Below are positions 1 through 9,463 of a stretch of DNA of 64,000 nucleotides, one piece after another. The translations under genes were made by a program, and so were the position numbers. Position 1 is the first letter of the stretch, and each line of letters starts with the position of its first letter. Source of the DNA: Mucilaginibacter sp. (GTDB lineage Bacteria > Bacteroidota > Bacteroidia > Sphingobacteriales > Sphingobacteriaceae); the NCBI GenBank assembly GCA_028287895.1, contig JAQBOV010000058.1, forward strand, positions 1-64,000, given 5' to 3'. Under the pieces are notes generated by a model. It saw only the letters and a list, made by a program, of their open reading frames with translations, was not told the DNA's origin and did not search any database.

Positions 1-1325
1 GTAAAGCCATAGCCATCATAAAACAAACCTGACAGGTCCCAGGGGCCGCCGCTGTCGTTATAACCCATGACGGCCTGCTCGGCGTTAAAGGACATGTTGC
101 CCCAGGTCATCATACCCTCTGCAGCCAGTACGCCTTCTTCCTGGTTGCTGGCAAAATCCTCAAGAATGACATAAAAATTGGGGTCGATGGATTTCATGTA
201 AGTATTATAGTCTTTCCAGATAGCTACCCGGCTGGCATCATACTGCCCCCATAGGTTCACATCGCTACCGGAATTTACCTGGGTAAATCCCTTTGCCAGG
301 TCGAACCGGAAACCATCGATATGGTACTCCTGCATCCACCATTTCAGCACATTCTTTACAAAATATTTGGTGGCCGCACTTTCATGGTTAAACTGAAACC
401 CCACATTGTAGGGATGGGTAGCCACCGTATTGTACCAGGGATTATCCGAACTTGGCGCAGTACCGTTCCAGTACATTTGCACCATCGGCGATGAGCCGAA
501 CGAATGGTTCAGCACAATATCCTGTATCACGGCAATACCTTTTGAATGACAGGCATCGATCAATGCTTTCAGGTCGTTTTTTGTGCCGTAATATTTATCG
601 GGGGCAAAATAAAAGTTGGGGTTATAGCCCCAGGAGTCGTTGCCTTCGAATTCGCTCACGGGCATCAGTTCAATGGCATTTACGCCCAGGTTTACAAAAT
701 AATTGAGGGTATCTTTTATGGTCTTGTAATCGTGGGTGGCAATAAAATCACGCACAAGCAACTCATAAATCACCAGGTTTTTGGGTTCGGGGCGGGTAAA
801 ATTGGTGTTTGTCCAGGTGTAAGTTGGCTGGCTATACCAGAATGTGCTTACAATACCGGTAGTTGACCCGGCTGGATAGGCTTTCAAATTAGGGTAAACC
901 GAAGTTGGTATGTACTTGTCATTGTCGGGGTCGAGAACCTTTTCAGTGTACGGATCAGCTACTTTGAGAGTGCCGTCAATTAAATATTGATAAGCGTATT
1001 CTTTTGCCGGATCGAGGTTATCGATCTGTATCCACCAGCGTGTACCATCTACCGAGTTTTTTAAAGCATAAGCGGTGCTTGCTGACCAGTTATTAAAGTC
1101 GCCTATTACGGCAACCGACTTTTTCTTAGGTGCATACAAGTTAAATATTACCGATTTGCCGGCATTAATAAAGGTAACGCCATCATTAGAACCTGCGGGC
1201 GGATCTACCCCGGCCGGATTACCGGGAACGTTCCCGGAATTGTTGCTGATTTTAGGTTCCTTTTTGCATGAACTACCAGCGATTAGCATTACGGCGAACA
1301 GTAACAGGTAAAAAAATCTTTTCAT
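1..1325 (-). CDS. GH13 alpha-amylase/pullulanase-like lipoprotein, C-terminus cut off by window
   Basis: The reading frame starts at the ATG at 1325 and runs off the left edge after about 441 codons, so the C-terminal part is missing. The N-terminus is a lipoprotein signal with a lipobox cysteine at C20 followed by KK. Residues about 50-130 look like a CBM48/early-set domain (VAVIGDFNNWS, then DPYTEKVLDP). The catalytic barrel follows: region I DIVLNHSFG near residue 270, region II GFRFDLAKGF with predicted nucleophile D342, and region III VILEDF with predicted acid E389. Family knowledge says such enzymes hydrolyse alpha-glucans, here probably anchored to an outer membrane or periplasmic face. 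No susC/susD neighbour is visible inside the window. Family assignment is strong; exact substrate (starch, glycogen or pullulan) cannot be decided. Confidence 0.88.
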   Translation of the reverse strand, partial: MKRFFYLLLFAVMLIAGSSCKKEPKISNNSGNVPGNPAGVDPPAGSNDGVTFINAGKSVIFNLYAPKKKSVAVIGDFNNWSASTAYALKNSVDGTRWWIQIDNLDPAKEYAYQYLIDGTLKVADPYTEKVLDPDNDKYIPTSVYPNLKAYPAGSTTGIVSTFWYSQPTYTWTNTNFTRPEPKNLVIYELLVRDFIATHDYKTIKDTLNYFVNLGVNAIELMPVSEFEGNDSWGYNPNFYFAPDKYYGTKNDLKALIDACHSKGIAVIQDIVLNHSFGSSPMVQMYWNGTAPSSDNPWYNTVATHPYNVGFQFNHESAATKYFVKNVLKWWMQEYHIDGFRFDLAKGFTQVNSGSDVNLWGQYDASRVAIWKDYNTYMKSIDPNFYVILEDFASNQEEGVLAAEGMMTWGNMSFNAEQAVMGYNDSGGPWDLSGLFYDGYGF

Positions 1326-1494
1326 TATAAATTTTTAGTTTAAAATTGGCTTCTAAATTTAAATTGATTTTTTCATATTCCGGCTAAAGAGCAAAATAAA
1401 AAACGCAGAAGCCTTATTCTTTCTGCTGATAAAAGATGTACAACGCGGTAAATAAAACAGAAAGAAGTATTGACTTGGGCAGAAGCGGGAGATT

Positions 1495-1863
1495 TTACTT
1501 AGTATATTTTTCAACCATGTCGATCAACTCTTTCAGATCAAATGGTTTGCGCAAAAAGGCGTCGGCCATGCCCGCTTTGGCAATCTCACCGATATTACTC
1601 ACAGCCGAAACCATAATTATAGGTATATGGCTTGTAGCGGGGTTTGTTTTTAATTGCTTGCTTATCTGTTCGCCGCTGGCATCGCTTTTCCAGTCGCTGA
1701 GCCAGTTGTCGAGCAATATCAGGTCGGGATTATACTGATTTAAAAATTTAAGTATACGGGCATCTTCCGAAGCTATTACTTCATACTTGGCGTCCTCCAA
1801 AGCATAAACCATAGTTTCCCTGATGTCGGTATCATCTTCAATCACCATAATTTTTGTACCCAT
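1495..1863 (-). CDS. Single-domain response regulator (CheY-like receiver)
   Basis: This 122-residue protein is a bare receiver domain without an output domain. The acidic pocket E9-D10-D11, phosphoacceptor D52 in LILLDNW, the switch residue S86 and conserved K106 in RKPFDL are all in place, so phosphotransfer should work. It is expected to be cytoplasmic and to pass a signal between a histidine kinase and an unknown partner. No kinase is adjacent; the gene stands alone between the GH13 lipoprotein gene and tdk, all on the minus strand with spacers of more than 160 bases. The sequence around the acceptor (a two-residue expanded WLSDWKSD loop) is common in Bacteroidota stand-alone regulators. 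Function beyond phosphorelay is unknown. Confidence 0.88.
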   Translation of the reverse strand: MGTKIMVIEDDTDIRETMVYALEDAKYEVIASEDARILKFLNQYNPDLILLDNWLSDWKSDASGEQISKQLKTNPATSHIPIIMVSAVSNIGEIAKAGMADAFLRKPFDLKELIDMVEKYTK

Positions 1864-2051
1864 GACCTTCGTATAACTTTATGATAATCACCGTTATTTT
1901 GTCCGCTGATAGGATATAAACAACGCAAGATGCCCATTTTGTTTTTAAATACCAATATTTTTCCAACAAAATATAATGAGATAATGCCTCAGAGATTAAA
2001 ATTCAGCAGCAAAATACAGTAAAACCACTGCACCGGAATGTGAATGGCTAT

Positions 2052-2627
2052 TTAAGCTTCGTAATAACAGGCACGACAACGGGGCTCATAACTTTCCTTT
2101 TCGCCCAGTAAGATGGTGCCCGCATCGGGCGCTAAACGAAAGGAATACAAGGCAGAACTACCGCATTTTACACAAACGGCATGTACCTTGGTAACCAACT
2201 CAGCAATGGCCAACAGCTTCGGCATCGGGCCAAACGGATTTCCCTTGAAATCCATATCCAGGCCTGCTACGATTACCCGCACGCCCTTATTGGCTAATAT
2301 GGTGCAAACATTGGGCAGTTCATCATCAAAAAACTGGGCTTCGTCAATACCAACTACCTGCACATCACTGCCTAACAGCAATATAGCCGAAGAGGTCTCG
2401 ACCGGGGTAGATTGAATTGAATTTGCATTGTGCGATACTACTGCAGTCTCGGCATAGCGGGTATCTTTCTTCGGCTTAAATATCTCAACGGTCAGCCTGG
2501 CTATCTGTGCACGTCTTAATCTGCGTATCAGTTCTTCGGTCTTACCCGAAAACATGGAGCCGCAAATCACCTCAATACTTCCGCCTAACTCATTTTTGCG
2601 CTTAAAAACATCCTCGTTAAACAGCAT
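2052..2627 (-). CDS. tdk: Thymidine kinase
   Basis: Phosphorylates thymidine to dTMP in the salvage pathway in the cytoplasm. Visible features are the P-loop GSMFSGKTE near the N-terminus, the DEAQFF Walker B motif, and two zinc-binding CxxC pairs (VKCG and the C-terminal RCRAC), typical of the TK1-like, type II family. I chose the internal ATG at 2627, giving 191 residues that begin MLFNEDVF, because family members start there; an in-frame start at 2657 would add ten residues unlike the family. The gene is divergent from the hypothetical gene at 2699. There is no obvious Shine-Dalgarno, as usual for this phylum. Confidence 0.92.
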   Translation of the reverse strand: MLFNEDVFKRKNELGGSIEVICGSMFSGKTEELIRRLRRAQIARLTVEIFKPKKDTRYAETAVVSHNANSIQSTPVETSSAILLLGSDVQVVGIDEAQFFDDELPNVCTILANKGVRVIVAGLDMDFKGNPFGPMPKLLAIAELVTKVHAVCVKCGSSALYSFRLAPDAGTILLGEKESYEPRCRACYYEA

Positions 2628-2667
2628 TTTCGATTCTTTACAGCGGGCAAATATCACAATTTAATAT

Positions 2668-2675
2668 TATTTTTG
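2668..2675 (+). promoter_or_regulatory. Bacteroidota -7 promoter element for the gene at 2699
   Basis: The sequence TATTTTTG matches TAnnTTTG exactly, 23 bases before the ATG at 2699. No convincing -33 TTG lies at the expected distance. It sits in the divergent spacer shared with tdk. Confidence 0.45.
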
Positions 2676-2698
2676 ATAAGTATTTGTAACATACCGCC

Positions 2699-3634
2699 AT
2701 GAAGCAACAGGACGTTTTTAAAAAGATAGGCATCATTATAAAAGAGCTTAATGAACAATATGATTACCTGGTAACAACAGAAAATGAATTAAATGACCTT
2801 GAGCTTGAACTCTTTGTAGCGAATGCGCACTTTTTAGCTGAACACTCAGAAGTATTAAGAAAGCTCAATTTACAACATACTTCAGGGCCGATAATTACGC
2901 CTGTTCCCGCAGAAAAATATTTTGAGCCTGTGGCGCAGCAGTTGCCACCTGCGGCTGAGAGGCAATCCGCAGGTGGCCAAATAACTACCTCATTACCACC
3001 GGATACGCCGGCCAAACCTATCGTAACCAATAGTGAGGCTGATGAAAACCCGGTGCCGCATATAGACCTGAGAGGAGATGATACCGGCTCTGATTATTCG
3101 TATATAAGGCATGAGCCTGAAATAATACGGCATGAGCTTAGCCCGGATGATATACCCGGCTGGGAGGAGGGAGAGGACGAAGCTGAGGGCGAAGGAGCAA
3201 GCCATCCTGAAGAAGAAATAATCGAAAAAACCCCTGTGGAGTCCGCCAAAAATGAGCCTGTAACGCCAATAAGAGAAACACCAAAAGTTGAAACCAAGGT
3301 GGAAGACGTCCCGGAGGAACTACTTACTATTAACCAGAAAATATCAGCGCAGTTAAGAAATACGGGCAACAGGGCATCCGAGCATTCAAATGCACAGCCT
3401 GTTGGCGATCTTAAGCAGGCCATTACCTTAAATGATAAATTGCTTTATATTAAAGATCTTTTTAGCGGATACAACCTGGCCTATAGCGAGGCAATTGATA
3501 TCTTAAACCGCTTCGCTACTTTTGATGAAGCTGACAAATTTCTAAAAAGCAGCTATGTTGTTAAAAATAACTGGGAAAGCAAACAGGCCACGGCAGATAA
3601 GTTTTATGCTTTGTTGAAACGGCGTTATTCTTAA
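2699..3634 (+). CDS. Conserved hypothetical protein with acidic low-complexity middle
   Basis: I do not recognise a function. The protein of 311 residues has three zones: an N-terminal helical block (1-65) rich in E, L and N; a disordered acidic, proline-rich centre (about 75-215); and a C-terminal helical block (about 235-311) with NDKLLYIKDLFSGYNLAYSEA. The end blocks look conserved and the centre looks like a linker. There are no signal peptide or membrane segments, so it should be cytoplasmic. From memory, similar proteins occur in Sphingobacteriaceae as hypotheticals. Residues 82-93 are encoded by a perfect inverted repeat (2944-2977), so part of the linker looks like an inserted palindromic element. 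It is divergent from tdk and convergent with rodA. Confidence 0.8.
   Translation: MKQQDVFKKIGIIIKELNEQYDYLVTTENELNDLELELFVANAHFLAEHSEVLRKLNLQHTSGPIITPVPAEKYFEPVAQQLPPAAERQSAGGQITTSLPPDTPAKPIVTNSEADENPVPHIDLRGDDTGSDYSYIRHEPEIIRHELSPDDIPGWEEGEDEAEGEGASHPEEEIIEKTPVESAKNEPVTPIRETPKVETKVEDVPEELLTINQKISAQLRNTGNRASEHSNAQPVGDLKQAITLNDKLLYIKDLFSGYNLAYSEAIDILNRFATFDEADKFLKSSYVVKNNWESKQATADKFYALLKRRYS
2944..2977. repeat. Intragenic palindromic element
   Basis: GCCACCTGCGG (2944-2954) and CCGCAGGTGGC (2967-2977) are exact reverse complements around a 12-base loop. The element stays in frame inside the coding sequence of the hypothetical protein and codes for part of its low-complexity linker. Confidence 0.7.
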
Positions 3635-3696
3635 GTGGCAGTTTTAAGTTGCAATTGGCGTATGGTCTGCATTAAGCCCATTTTTGACCACCGTTA

Positions 3697-4977
3697 CTAT
3701 TGATAAATCATTCCCATTCGGTTTGAGTCGAGTTTGATCAATACAAACAGCATAATAGTAAAACTAAGCAATGAAGAACCGCCATAACTGATTAACGGCA
3801 AAGGAATACCGATGGATGGCACGATCCCGATAGTCATACCGACATTGATCACCACGTGAAAAAATATAACGGAAGCAATACCATAAGCATAGATGCGCGA
3901 AAATGGTGATCGCTGTCGTTCAGCGATCCGGATGATCCTTAATACCAGGAACAGGTATAAGCCAAGCACAACGGTCGCACCGGCAAATCCCCACTCCTCG
4001 CCTACCGTGCAAAAAATAAAATCGGTACTTTGTTCAGGAACAAACGAGTATTTGGTTTGCGTACCCTGCATATAACCCCGGCCCCAAAATTTACCCGAGC
4101 CTATGGCAATTTTGGATTGGTTAACGTTATACCCTTTCCCTTTAATATCACTGGTTATACCTAATACGATATCGATACGTACTTTCTGGTGAGGTTTTAA
4201 AACCTTGGTGTATAGAAAATTGACACTAAAAACAAATGCAATGCATACGGCGAGCCCGGTCAGTATAACGGGCATCACTTTCCTGTTCCGTCTGAACAGG
4301 AATAAAATAATGAGTGCAAGAACAATAAGCCCGCCGACAATAAATATTAAGTTATTGAGCTTTATAGTGAGCACAAACAGCGCAATGAATAGCCCTTCGA
4401 GTATTAAAAAATAGGGCGAAACGCCTTCGCGGTATAAAACAAATATCAACGAACTAAAAACAAGGGTTGAACCAGCATCAGGCTGAAGCATAATCAGGAA
4501 CATAGGGAAGCCAATAATTGCACCGGCAATTAAAAACGCCTTTGGTTCGGTCACCCGCACATTGGTACTGCTGAGATATCGCGCCAGAAGTAGACAGGTA
4601 GAAAATTTCGCTAATTCAGACGGCTGTAACCTGAATCCCCCACCGAGCGATATCCATGCCTGGTTACCGCCCACATTGCGCCCTACTACCAGAACTATAA
4701 TAAGTAATACCACCGTTATGCCGTAAAACACAGGCGCTAGTGCACTGAAGAACCTGCTTTCGAGCAACAGGATAATAATGCCGGTTATTAAGCCTATAAT
4801 AATATAAACAAATTGTTTACCGTAATTTGTATCCAGATCCATAAAACCCGGGTGTTTTTCATCAAATACAGCCGAATGAATATTCAACCACCCAATGGTG
4901 CATAATGCCAGGTAAACAAATATCACCGCCCAATCCACGTTAAAAAAGAAACTGCGCTGCTGCTGATTATTATTCAT
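3697..4977 (-). CDS. rodA: Rod-shape-determining peptidoglycan polymerase RodA
   Basis: RodA is a SEDS-family glycosyltransferase that polymerises lipid II glycan strands during cell elongation with PBP2. The 426-residue protein has about ten hydrophobic membrane segments. The SEDS signature is clear: LGGGFRLQPSELAKF in the middle, the loop with FVPEQSTDFIFCTVGEEWGF, and the C-terminal GIPLPLISYGGSSLL. It is the last gene of the mre operon; its start overlaps the end of mrdA by eight bases, implying translational coupling. Its length is typical of Bacteroidota RodA. FtsW is the only realistic alternative, and the pairing with mrdA and mreBCD argues for RodA. Confidence 0.95.
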   Translation of the reverse strand: MNNNQQQRSFFFNVDWAVIFVYLALCTIGWLNIHSAVFDEKHPGFMDLDTNYGKQFVYIIIGLITGIIILLLESRFFSALAPVFYGITVVLLIIVLVVGRNVGGNQAWISLGGGFRLQPSELAKFSTCLLLARYLSSTNVRVTEPKAFLIAGAIIGFPMFLIMLQPDAGSTLVFSSLIFVLYREGVSPYFLILEGLFIALFVLTIKLNNLIFIVGGLIVLALIILFLFRRNRKVMPVILTGLAVCIAFVFSVNFLYTKVLKPHQKVRIDIVLGITSDIKGKGYNVNQSKIAIGSGKFWGRGYMQGTQTKYSFVPEQSTDFIFCTVGEEWGFAGATVVLGLYLFLVLRIIRIAERQRSPFSRIYAYGIASVIFFHVVINVGMTIGIVPSIGIPLPLISYGGSSLLSFTIMLFVLIKLDSNRMGMIYQ

Positions 4978-6976
4978 CTTCCCTCCTTTTGACCTGCAAT
5001 ACCGCTAACGGTGCACCAATTGTATGTTTGCCTTTTTGATGAGCTGATTTTATGCCCGGCTTTTTACTGGCGGCACTATCGGCCTTCGTATGTCTAATAC
5101 TATCCTTGGGCAAGGGTTTAGCTTTATTATCCTTTAAGGTATAATTACCCAGATCAGGAAGCCGGTTTGCATTGATAAATTCTTCTGGTGTTATCCCCGA
5201 CTCACGTACTGAAATACTATCCCGCAAATATTTCTCTACAATAAAACTGGCAATGGGCGCTGCCCACTTGGCGCCTTCGCCAGAGTTCTCCACGACAACG
5301 GCAATAGCTATTTTAGGGTTGTCCCGCGGTGCAAATGCCACAAACACGGAGTTATCTTCACCATGTACCTGTGCCGTACCTGTTTTCCCACACATGATGA
5401 TGCCCGGGATTCTGGATCTAACTGCGGTACCACGATCGACCACAGCCTGCATGCCATCAATAAGCGGTTCAAAATACTGCGGGTCTATTCCCACATTATT
5501 TTTTACTTTATATTCCGACTTGATTATTTCCTTATCGCCAATTGCCTTAATTAAATGTGGCTTGTAGTAAAAGCCGTGATTAGCTATAGTACATTCAATA
5601 TTTGCCAGTTGCAAAGGTGTGGCGAGCAATTCCCCCTGTCCTATAGCTAATGAAATGACCGTGCTTGAGCGCCAGCCACCTGCCCGGTAAATCTTATCAT
5701 AATATTTCGAGGTAGGCAGATTTCCTTTTCCTTCACTTGGCATGTCCAGTCCAAGTTTTGAGCCGAGTCCGAATTTACCGACATTGTTTCTCCAATTCGT
5801 AAAGGTGGATGAGGTGTTTTTAGCACCATAAAAATTCATCAGCTTTTCAAATACCATCGAAAAATATCCGTTGCACGACTCGGCTACTGCGCTGGTCAGA
5901 TTAACCGTGCCGTGTGCTTCTTTATGAAAACAGGGCACCATGTGATTGCCTGCCCAATAATACCCCGGGCAATAATAAGTAGTTTGTGGCGTAATGATAC
6001 CCTCCTGCATTGCAATAAGGGCGCTAAGCGGTTTAAAGGAAGAGCCGGGAGGATAATACGCTTGTATAGGCCGGATGAAAAAAGGCTTGTACGGATCTTT
6101 GTAAAGTTCAGCTGCATTATTCCCCCGCTCACGTCCCACCAGCAGATTGGGGTTATAAGTAGGACTGCTGACATAGCATAATATCTCACCGGTTGAAGGC
6201 TCAATGGCTACAATACTGCCCAGCTTATTTTGCATCAGCTTTTCGCCAAGCTTTTGTATGCGCTTGTCCAATGAGGAGATCAGACGCTCACCGGCCACCG
6301 CGGTCGTATCGTAAGCGCCGTTGGCATAATGTCCTTTGGGCCTGTTACGCGAATCAACCATTAGGTTTTGTACCCCTCTTCGCCCGTGCAACACATCCTC
6401 ATATGATTTCTCTACTCCTGTAACGCCTATGTAATCACCAGGATGATAATAGTTGCCCGACTTTTTCATATCCCTGTCGGTTACCTCGCCAATAAAACCT
6501 AAAAACTGTGCAGCAACGGAGTCGGGATAAGTACGAAGGTACCGGGTTGAAGAAAAGAAACCCGGAAATTCTGACAAGCGCTCCTGGAATGCAGCATAGA
6601 CTTGAGCCGAAAGTTGTTTTTCAAAAACGGAGGCCAGGTTGGGTGAATATTTTATTGACTTTTCAAAGCGCTTATCGAACTCGGTTTTGCCTATTCCCAA
6701 TAATTTACAAAACTCAAGGGTATCAAATGGTTTTACCTGTTTAGGGATCACCATAATATCATAAAAAGGCTCATTCTGGACAAGTACTTTCTGGTTGCGG
6801 TCCATAATAGGGCCGCGGGCCGGATTAAGATATACATGGCGCAAAACATTTCCCTGGGCATATAAAAGATACCGGTCATCGATTATCTGGATGTAAAATA
6901 AGCGGGCAAGAAGTACAAGGATAAGTGTTATGAATATCCCCGCAATAACATAACGCCGCTCAAAAAACCTGTTCAT
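4970..6976 (-). CDS. mrdA: Penicillin-binding protein 2 (elongasome transpeptidase)
   Basis: Cross-links peptidoglycan in the periplasm during lateral wall growth, working with RodA. The 668-residue class B PBP has an N-terminal membrane anchor (about 9-31), a dimerisation/pedestal region, and a transpeptidase domain with all three motifs: S312-S-F-K315 (SxxK), S367-C-N369 (SxN) and K531-T-G533 (KTG). The C-terminal tail (about 610-668) is lysine-rich, charged and probably disordered. Its start overlaps the mreD stop by four bases and its end overlaps the rodA start by eight bases. Motifs are intact, so it should be active and beta-lactam sensitive. Confidence 0.95.
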   Translation of the reverse strand: MNRFFERRYVIAGIFITLILVLLARLFYIQIIDDRYLLYAQGNVLRHVYLNPARGPIMDRNQKVLVQNEPFYDIMVIPKQVKPFDTLEFCKLLGIGKTEFDKRFEKSIKYSPNLASVFEKQLSAQVYAAFQERLSEFPGFFSSTRYLRTYPDSVAAQFLGFIGEVTDRDMKKSGNYYHPGDYIGVTGVEKSYEDVLHGRRGVQNLMVDSRNRPKGHYANGAYDTTAVAGERLISSLDKRIQKLGEKLMQNKLGSIVAIEPSTGEILCYVSSPTYNPNLLVGRERGNNAAELYKDPYKPFFIRPIQAYYPPGSSFKPLSALIAMQEGIITPQTTYYCPGYYWAGNHMVPCFHKEAHGTVNLTSAVAESCNGYFSMVFEKLMNFYGAKNTSSTFTNWRNNVGKFGLGSKLGLDMPSEGKGNLPTSKYYDKIYRAGGWRSSTVISLAIGQGELLATPLQLANIECTIANHGFYYKPHLIKAIGDKEIIKSEYKVKNNVGIDPQYFEPLIDGMQAVVDRGTAVRSRIPGIIMCGKTGTAQVHGEDNSVFVAFAPRDNPKIAIAVVVENSGEGAKWAAPIASFIVEKYLRDSISVRESGITPEEFINANRLPDLGNYTLKDNKAKPLPKDSIRHTKADSAASKKPGIKSAHQKGKHTIGAPLAVLQVKRREDE

Positions 6977-7491
6977 TTACGTTCTTTCCTTCTATAAAAT
7001 AAAAATCCTGAAAGCAGCATCAAAAATACTGTAAATATAGAACTCAGCACAAAACGGCTTAGTGTATAGGGTATTTCAGACAGCCGGAAAACTTCAAGGT
7101 TAAACAAGAAAAAATGATGGGCGAGCGTAAGTATTAGAGCGTAGGTAAAAAACCAGCGCAGCCCCATCACACTAAGAGTAGGTTCCGGCTCATTATCAAA
7201 ACCGTCTTTTTGTACGGTAATACTGATAAACAATATTCTTACAAAAGCGAGTAAGACACAGGATGCCGCATGCAAGCCTGGCGTATCATAAAAGGCATCA
7301 ATGGTAAGTCCCAATAAAAACGAGAGGGCGAACAGCATGATATTAGGTATCTCAAACGGCAGCAGCAGGATAAACATAATGTACAGGTAGGGCGTAGAGA
7401 GATTATACAGGGTAATATTTTTCAATAAAAACACTTGCATAAAAACCAATATGGCAAACCTGAACAGGTTGGTAAGGATCGTTCTACTCAT
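6973..7491 (-). CDS. mreD: Rod-shape-determining membrane protein MreD
   Basis: A 172-residue polytopic protein with about five hydrophobic segments and little else. Sequence conservation in MreD is poor, so the call rests on size, hydropathy and position between mreC and mrdA; the segment LGLTIDAFYDTPGLHAAS resembles the conserved MreD loop. It overlaps mreC by eight bases at its start and mrdA by four at its end. In the elongasome it joins MreC in linking cytoplasmic MreB filaments to the wall synthases. Confidence 0.88.
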   Translation of the reverse strand: MSRTILTNLFRFAILVFMQVFLLKNITLYNLSTPYLYIMFILLLPFEIPNIMLFALSFLLGLTIDAFYDTPGLHAASCVLLAFVRILFISITVQKDGFDNEPEPTLSVMGLRWFFTYALILTLAHHFFLFNLEVFRLSEIPYTLSRFVLSSIFTVFLMLLSGFLFYRRKERK

Positions 7492-8317
7492 CTTTCTTTT
7501 GCTGCGCCTCCAGTCCCGCCTGCTCTTGAGCTAATTTGTTGATTACGACATCCACATATTGTAGTTTGCTGAAATTCACAGCAAGTTTCACTTCCATATT
7601 CAAGGCAAATCCACCGGCTTTGGTATGCAGGTTACTTACCTTACCTATCGGTATCCCTGCCGGGAAAAGAGAATACTGAGAAGTGACTACCCCTTCTCCA
7701 ATAGTGGGCTGTGCGTTGTTTGATACATCTTTAAGGAATCCCTTATGCGGGTCAAGATCATCGCTCCATTCAATATACCCTATTTCTTTATTCTTTGCGA
7801 GCATGGCGCTAAAGCGTGAGTCCTTGTGCAACAATGACTGAACAACGGACAAATGCTCGCCCACAAAAACCACTTTCCCTACCAGGCCCGAACTGCAAAT
7901 TACGCCCATCCCTTTGGCCACACCTTGCTTGCTTCCCCGGTTAATGGTGATATAATTATTGCTCCGGTTAACCGAATTATTGATCACCTTAGCTTCAATA
8001 AAAGTGTATTGCTGTTTGTATATGGTATCATCTACCTTGCGTTTAGCGATGGTATCCACATAAAATGATGTTTTAAGCTGATTGCGCAACCGGGCATTCT
8101 CGCTGGCAAGGCTATCGTTCACTTCACGCAAAGCGAGATAACTAGATAAGCCATTCACCTGGGTATATAAACTGCCGGTTATTTTACTGGTCGAACTAAT
8201 AAAAGTAGCTTTCTGAAAAGAGTTGTATTTGATGTAAATAACAAGAGAACTTATCTCGAAAATAAGAAATAAAAAGAATGCGTTGTATTTAGTGATAAAT
8301 ATCAGGAGATTACGCAT
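7484..8317 (-). CDS. mreC: Rod-shape-determining protein MreC
   Basis: The 277-residue protein has one N-terminal transmembrane helix (about 8-28), a short coiled coil (about 65-90) and a periplasmic beta-barrel region with the MreC-typical NRGSKQGVAKGMGVICSSGL and VVTSQYSLFPAGIPIGKV blocks. MreC bridges MreB filaments and PBP2 in the periplasm. The C-terminal tail is short and charged (EAQQKKDE). It is the second gene of the operon, 107 bases after mreB, in a spacer carrying a short inverted word repeat, and it overlaps mreD by eight bases. Confidence 0.93.
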   Translation of the reverse strand: MRNLLIFITKYNAFFLFLIFEISSLVIYIKYNSFQKATFISSTSKITGSLYTQVNGLSSYLALREVNDSLASENARLRNQLKTSFYVDTIAKRKVDDTIYKQQYTFIEAKVINNSVNRSNNYITINRGSKQGVAKGMGVICSSGLVGKVVFVGEHLSVVQSLLHKDSRFSAMLAKNKEIGYIEWSDDLDPHKGFLKDVSNNAQPTIGEGVVTSQYSLFPAGIPIGKVSNLHTKAGGFALNMEVKLAVNFSKLQYVDVVINKLAQEQAGLEAQQKKDE

Positions 8318-8325
8318 GGCAGTGA

Positions 8326-8424
8326 GTTGTGAACAGTGACTTGTGAGTGGTTTTATCGGGTAGTTGTAAGTAATTCTTTTTTTACCAACAACCGCTCACC
8401 ATTCACCACTCACCCTCACCCTAT
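8326..8424. repeat. Inverted word repeat in mreB-mreC spacer
   Basis: GTGAGTGG (8343-8350) and CCACTCAC (8406-8413) are inverted, each embedded in a run of similar degenerate words such as gtgagttgtgaacagtg. It resembles the other word-like spacers in this window. It could form a weak stem within the operon transcript; no function is shown. Confidence 0.45.
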
Positions 8425-9447
8425 TTATTGCATTAAGAATTTAAAATTGCCTATATTTTTCAGTGCAGTTCCGGTTCCGCGAACTACGGCGCGCAAGGGA
8501 TCTTCTGCGACATGCACAGGCAGTTTGGTTTTTGCCGCAACACGTTTATCAAGGCCACGCAGCAAAGCGCCTCCCCCGGTTAAATAGATACCCGTCTGGT
8601 AAATATCCGCGGATAATTCAGGCGGGGTGATTTCCAGTGCTTTCAATATCGCCTCTTCTATTTTTGAGATCGATTTGTCCAGGCAATGCGCTATTTCGGT
8701 GTAGGATACCATGATCTGTTTTGGCACGCCGGTCATCAGGTCGCGGCCCTGCACTGCAAAATCTGCAGGCGGATCGGCCAGCTCGGGTAAGGCGGCTCCC
8801 ACTTCGATTTTAATTTTCTCAGCAGTACGGTCGCCGATCATGATATTATGCTGCCGACGGATATATTGAACAATATCTGAGTCAAAGTTATCTCCGGCAA
8901 CACGGATAGACTGGTCGCAAACGATACCTGATAAAGCGATCACTGCGATCTCGGTAGTACCCCCACCGATATCAATGATCATATTACCCATAGGTTCTTC
9001 CACATCAATACCGATACCAACGGCAGCAGCCATTGGCTCGTGAATAAGGTAAACTTCCTTAGCACCTGCGATTTCAGCAGAGTCACGAACGGCGCGTTTT
9101 TCAACCTCAGTGATACCTGAGGGTATACAGATGACCATACGCAGGGACGGGAAAAACCAGCCCTTGCCTTGGTTGATCATTTTTATCATACCGCGGATCA
9201 TGTGCTCGGCGGCGTTAAAATCAGCGATCACACCATCTTTCAATGGGCGTACCGTGCGGATATTTTCATGAGTTTTACCCTCCATCTGCATGGCCTGGCG
9301 ACCGATAGCGATCACTTTATTGGTGGTACGGTCAAATGCCACTATCGAGGGCTCGTCGACCACTACTTTATCATTGTGTATGATCAGGGTGTTTGCTGTA
9401 CCTAAATCGATTGCGATTTCTTGTGTAAAAAAGTTAAATAGACCCAT
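8425..9447 (-). CDS. mreB: Actin-like cell-shape protein MreB
   Basis: MreB polymerises on the inner membrane and guides the elongation machinery. The 340-residue protein has the actin-fold ATP motifs: phosphate 1 IAIDLGTANTLI near residue 12, phosphate 2 DIGGGTTEIAVI near residue 165, and the adenosine motif GGALLRGL near residue 310. The N-terminus MGLFNFFTQ is a likely short amphipathic membrane anchor. It is the first gene of the mreB-mreC-mreD-mrdA-rodA operon, preceded by a consensus -7 box. Length and motifs are normal. Confidence 0.97.
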   Translation of the reverse strand: MGLFNFFTQEIAIDLGTANTLIIHNDKVVVDEPSIVAFDRTTNKVIAIGRQAMQMEGKTHENIRTVRPLKDGVIADFNAAEHMIRGMIKMINQGKGWFFPSLRMVICIPSGITEVEKRAVRDSAEIAGAKEVYLIHEPMAAAVGIGIDVEEPMGNMIIDIGGGTTEIAVIALSGIVCDQSIRVAGDNFDSDIVQYIRRQHNIMIGDRTAEKIKIEVGAALPELADPPADFAVQGRDLMTGVPKQIMVSYTEIAHCLDKSISKIEEAILKALEITPPELSADIYQTGIYLTGGGALLRGLDKRVAAKTKLPVHVAEDPLRAVVRGTGTALKNIGNFKFLMQ

Positions 9448-9455
9448 TGGTTTTT

Positions 9456-9463
9456 CAAAAATA
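9456..9463 (-). promoter_or_regulatory. -7 promoter element of the mre operon
   Basis: On the minus strand the sequence reads TATTTTTG, an exact TAnnTTTG match, ending eight bases before the mreB ATG, which implies a very short leader. A matching -33 TTG is not evident. It lies just downstream of the purH terminator, consistent with separate transcription of the mre operon. Confidence 0.5.

Noticed and set aside
452..1311. Several plus-strand ORFs of 78-106 codons
   Set aside because: They lie antisense to the clear GH13 frame and show no recognisable protein features.
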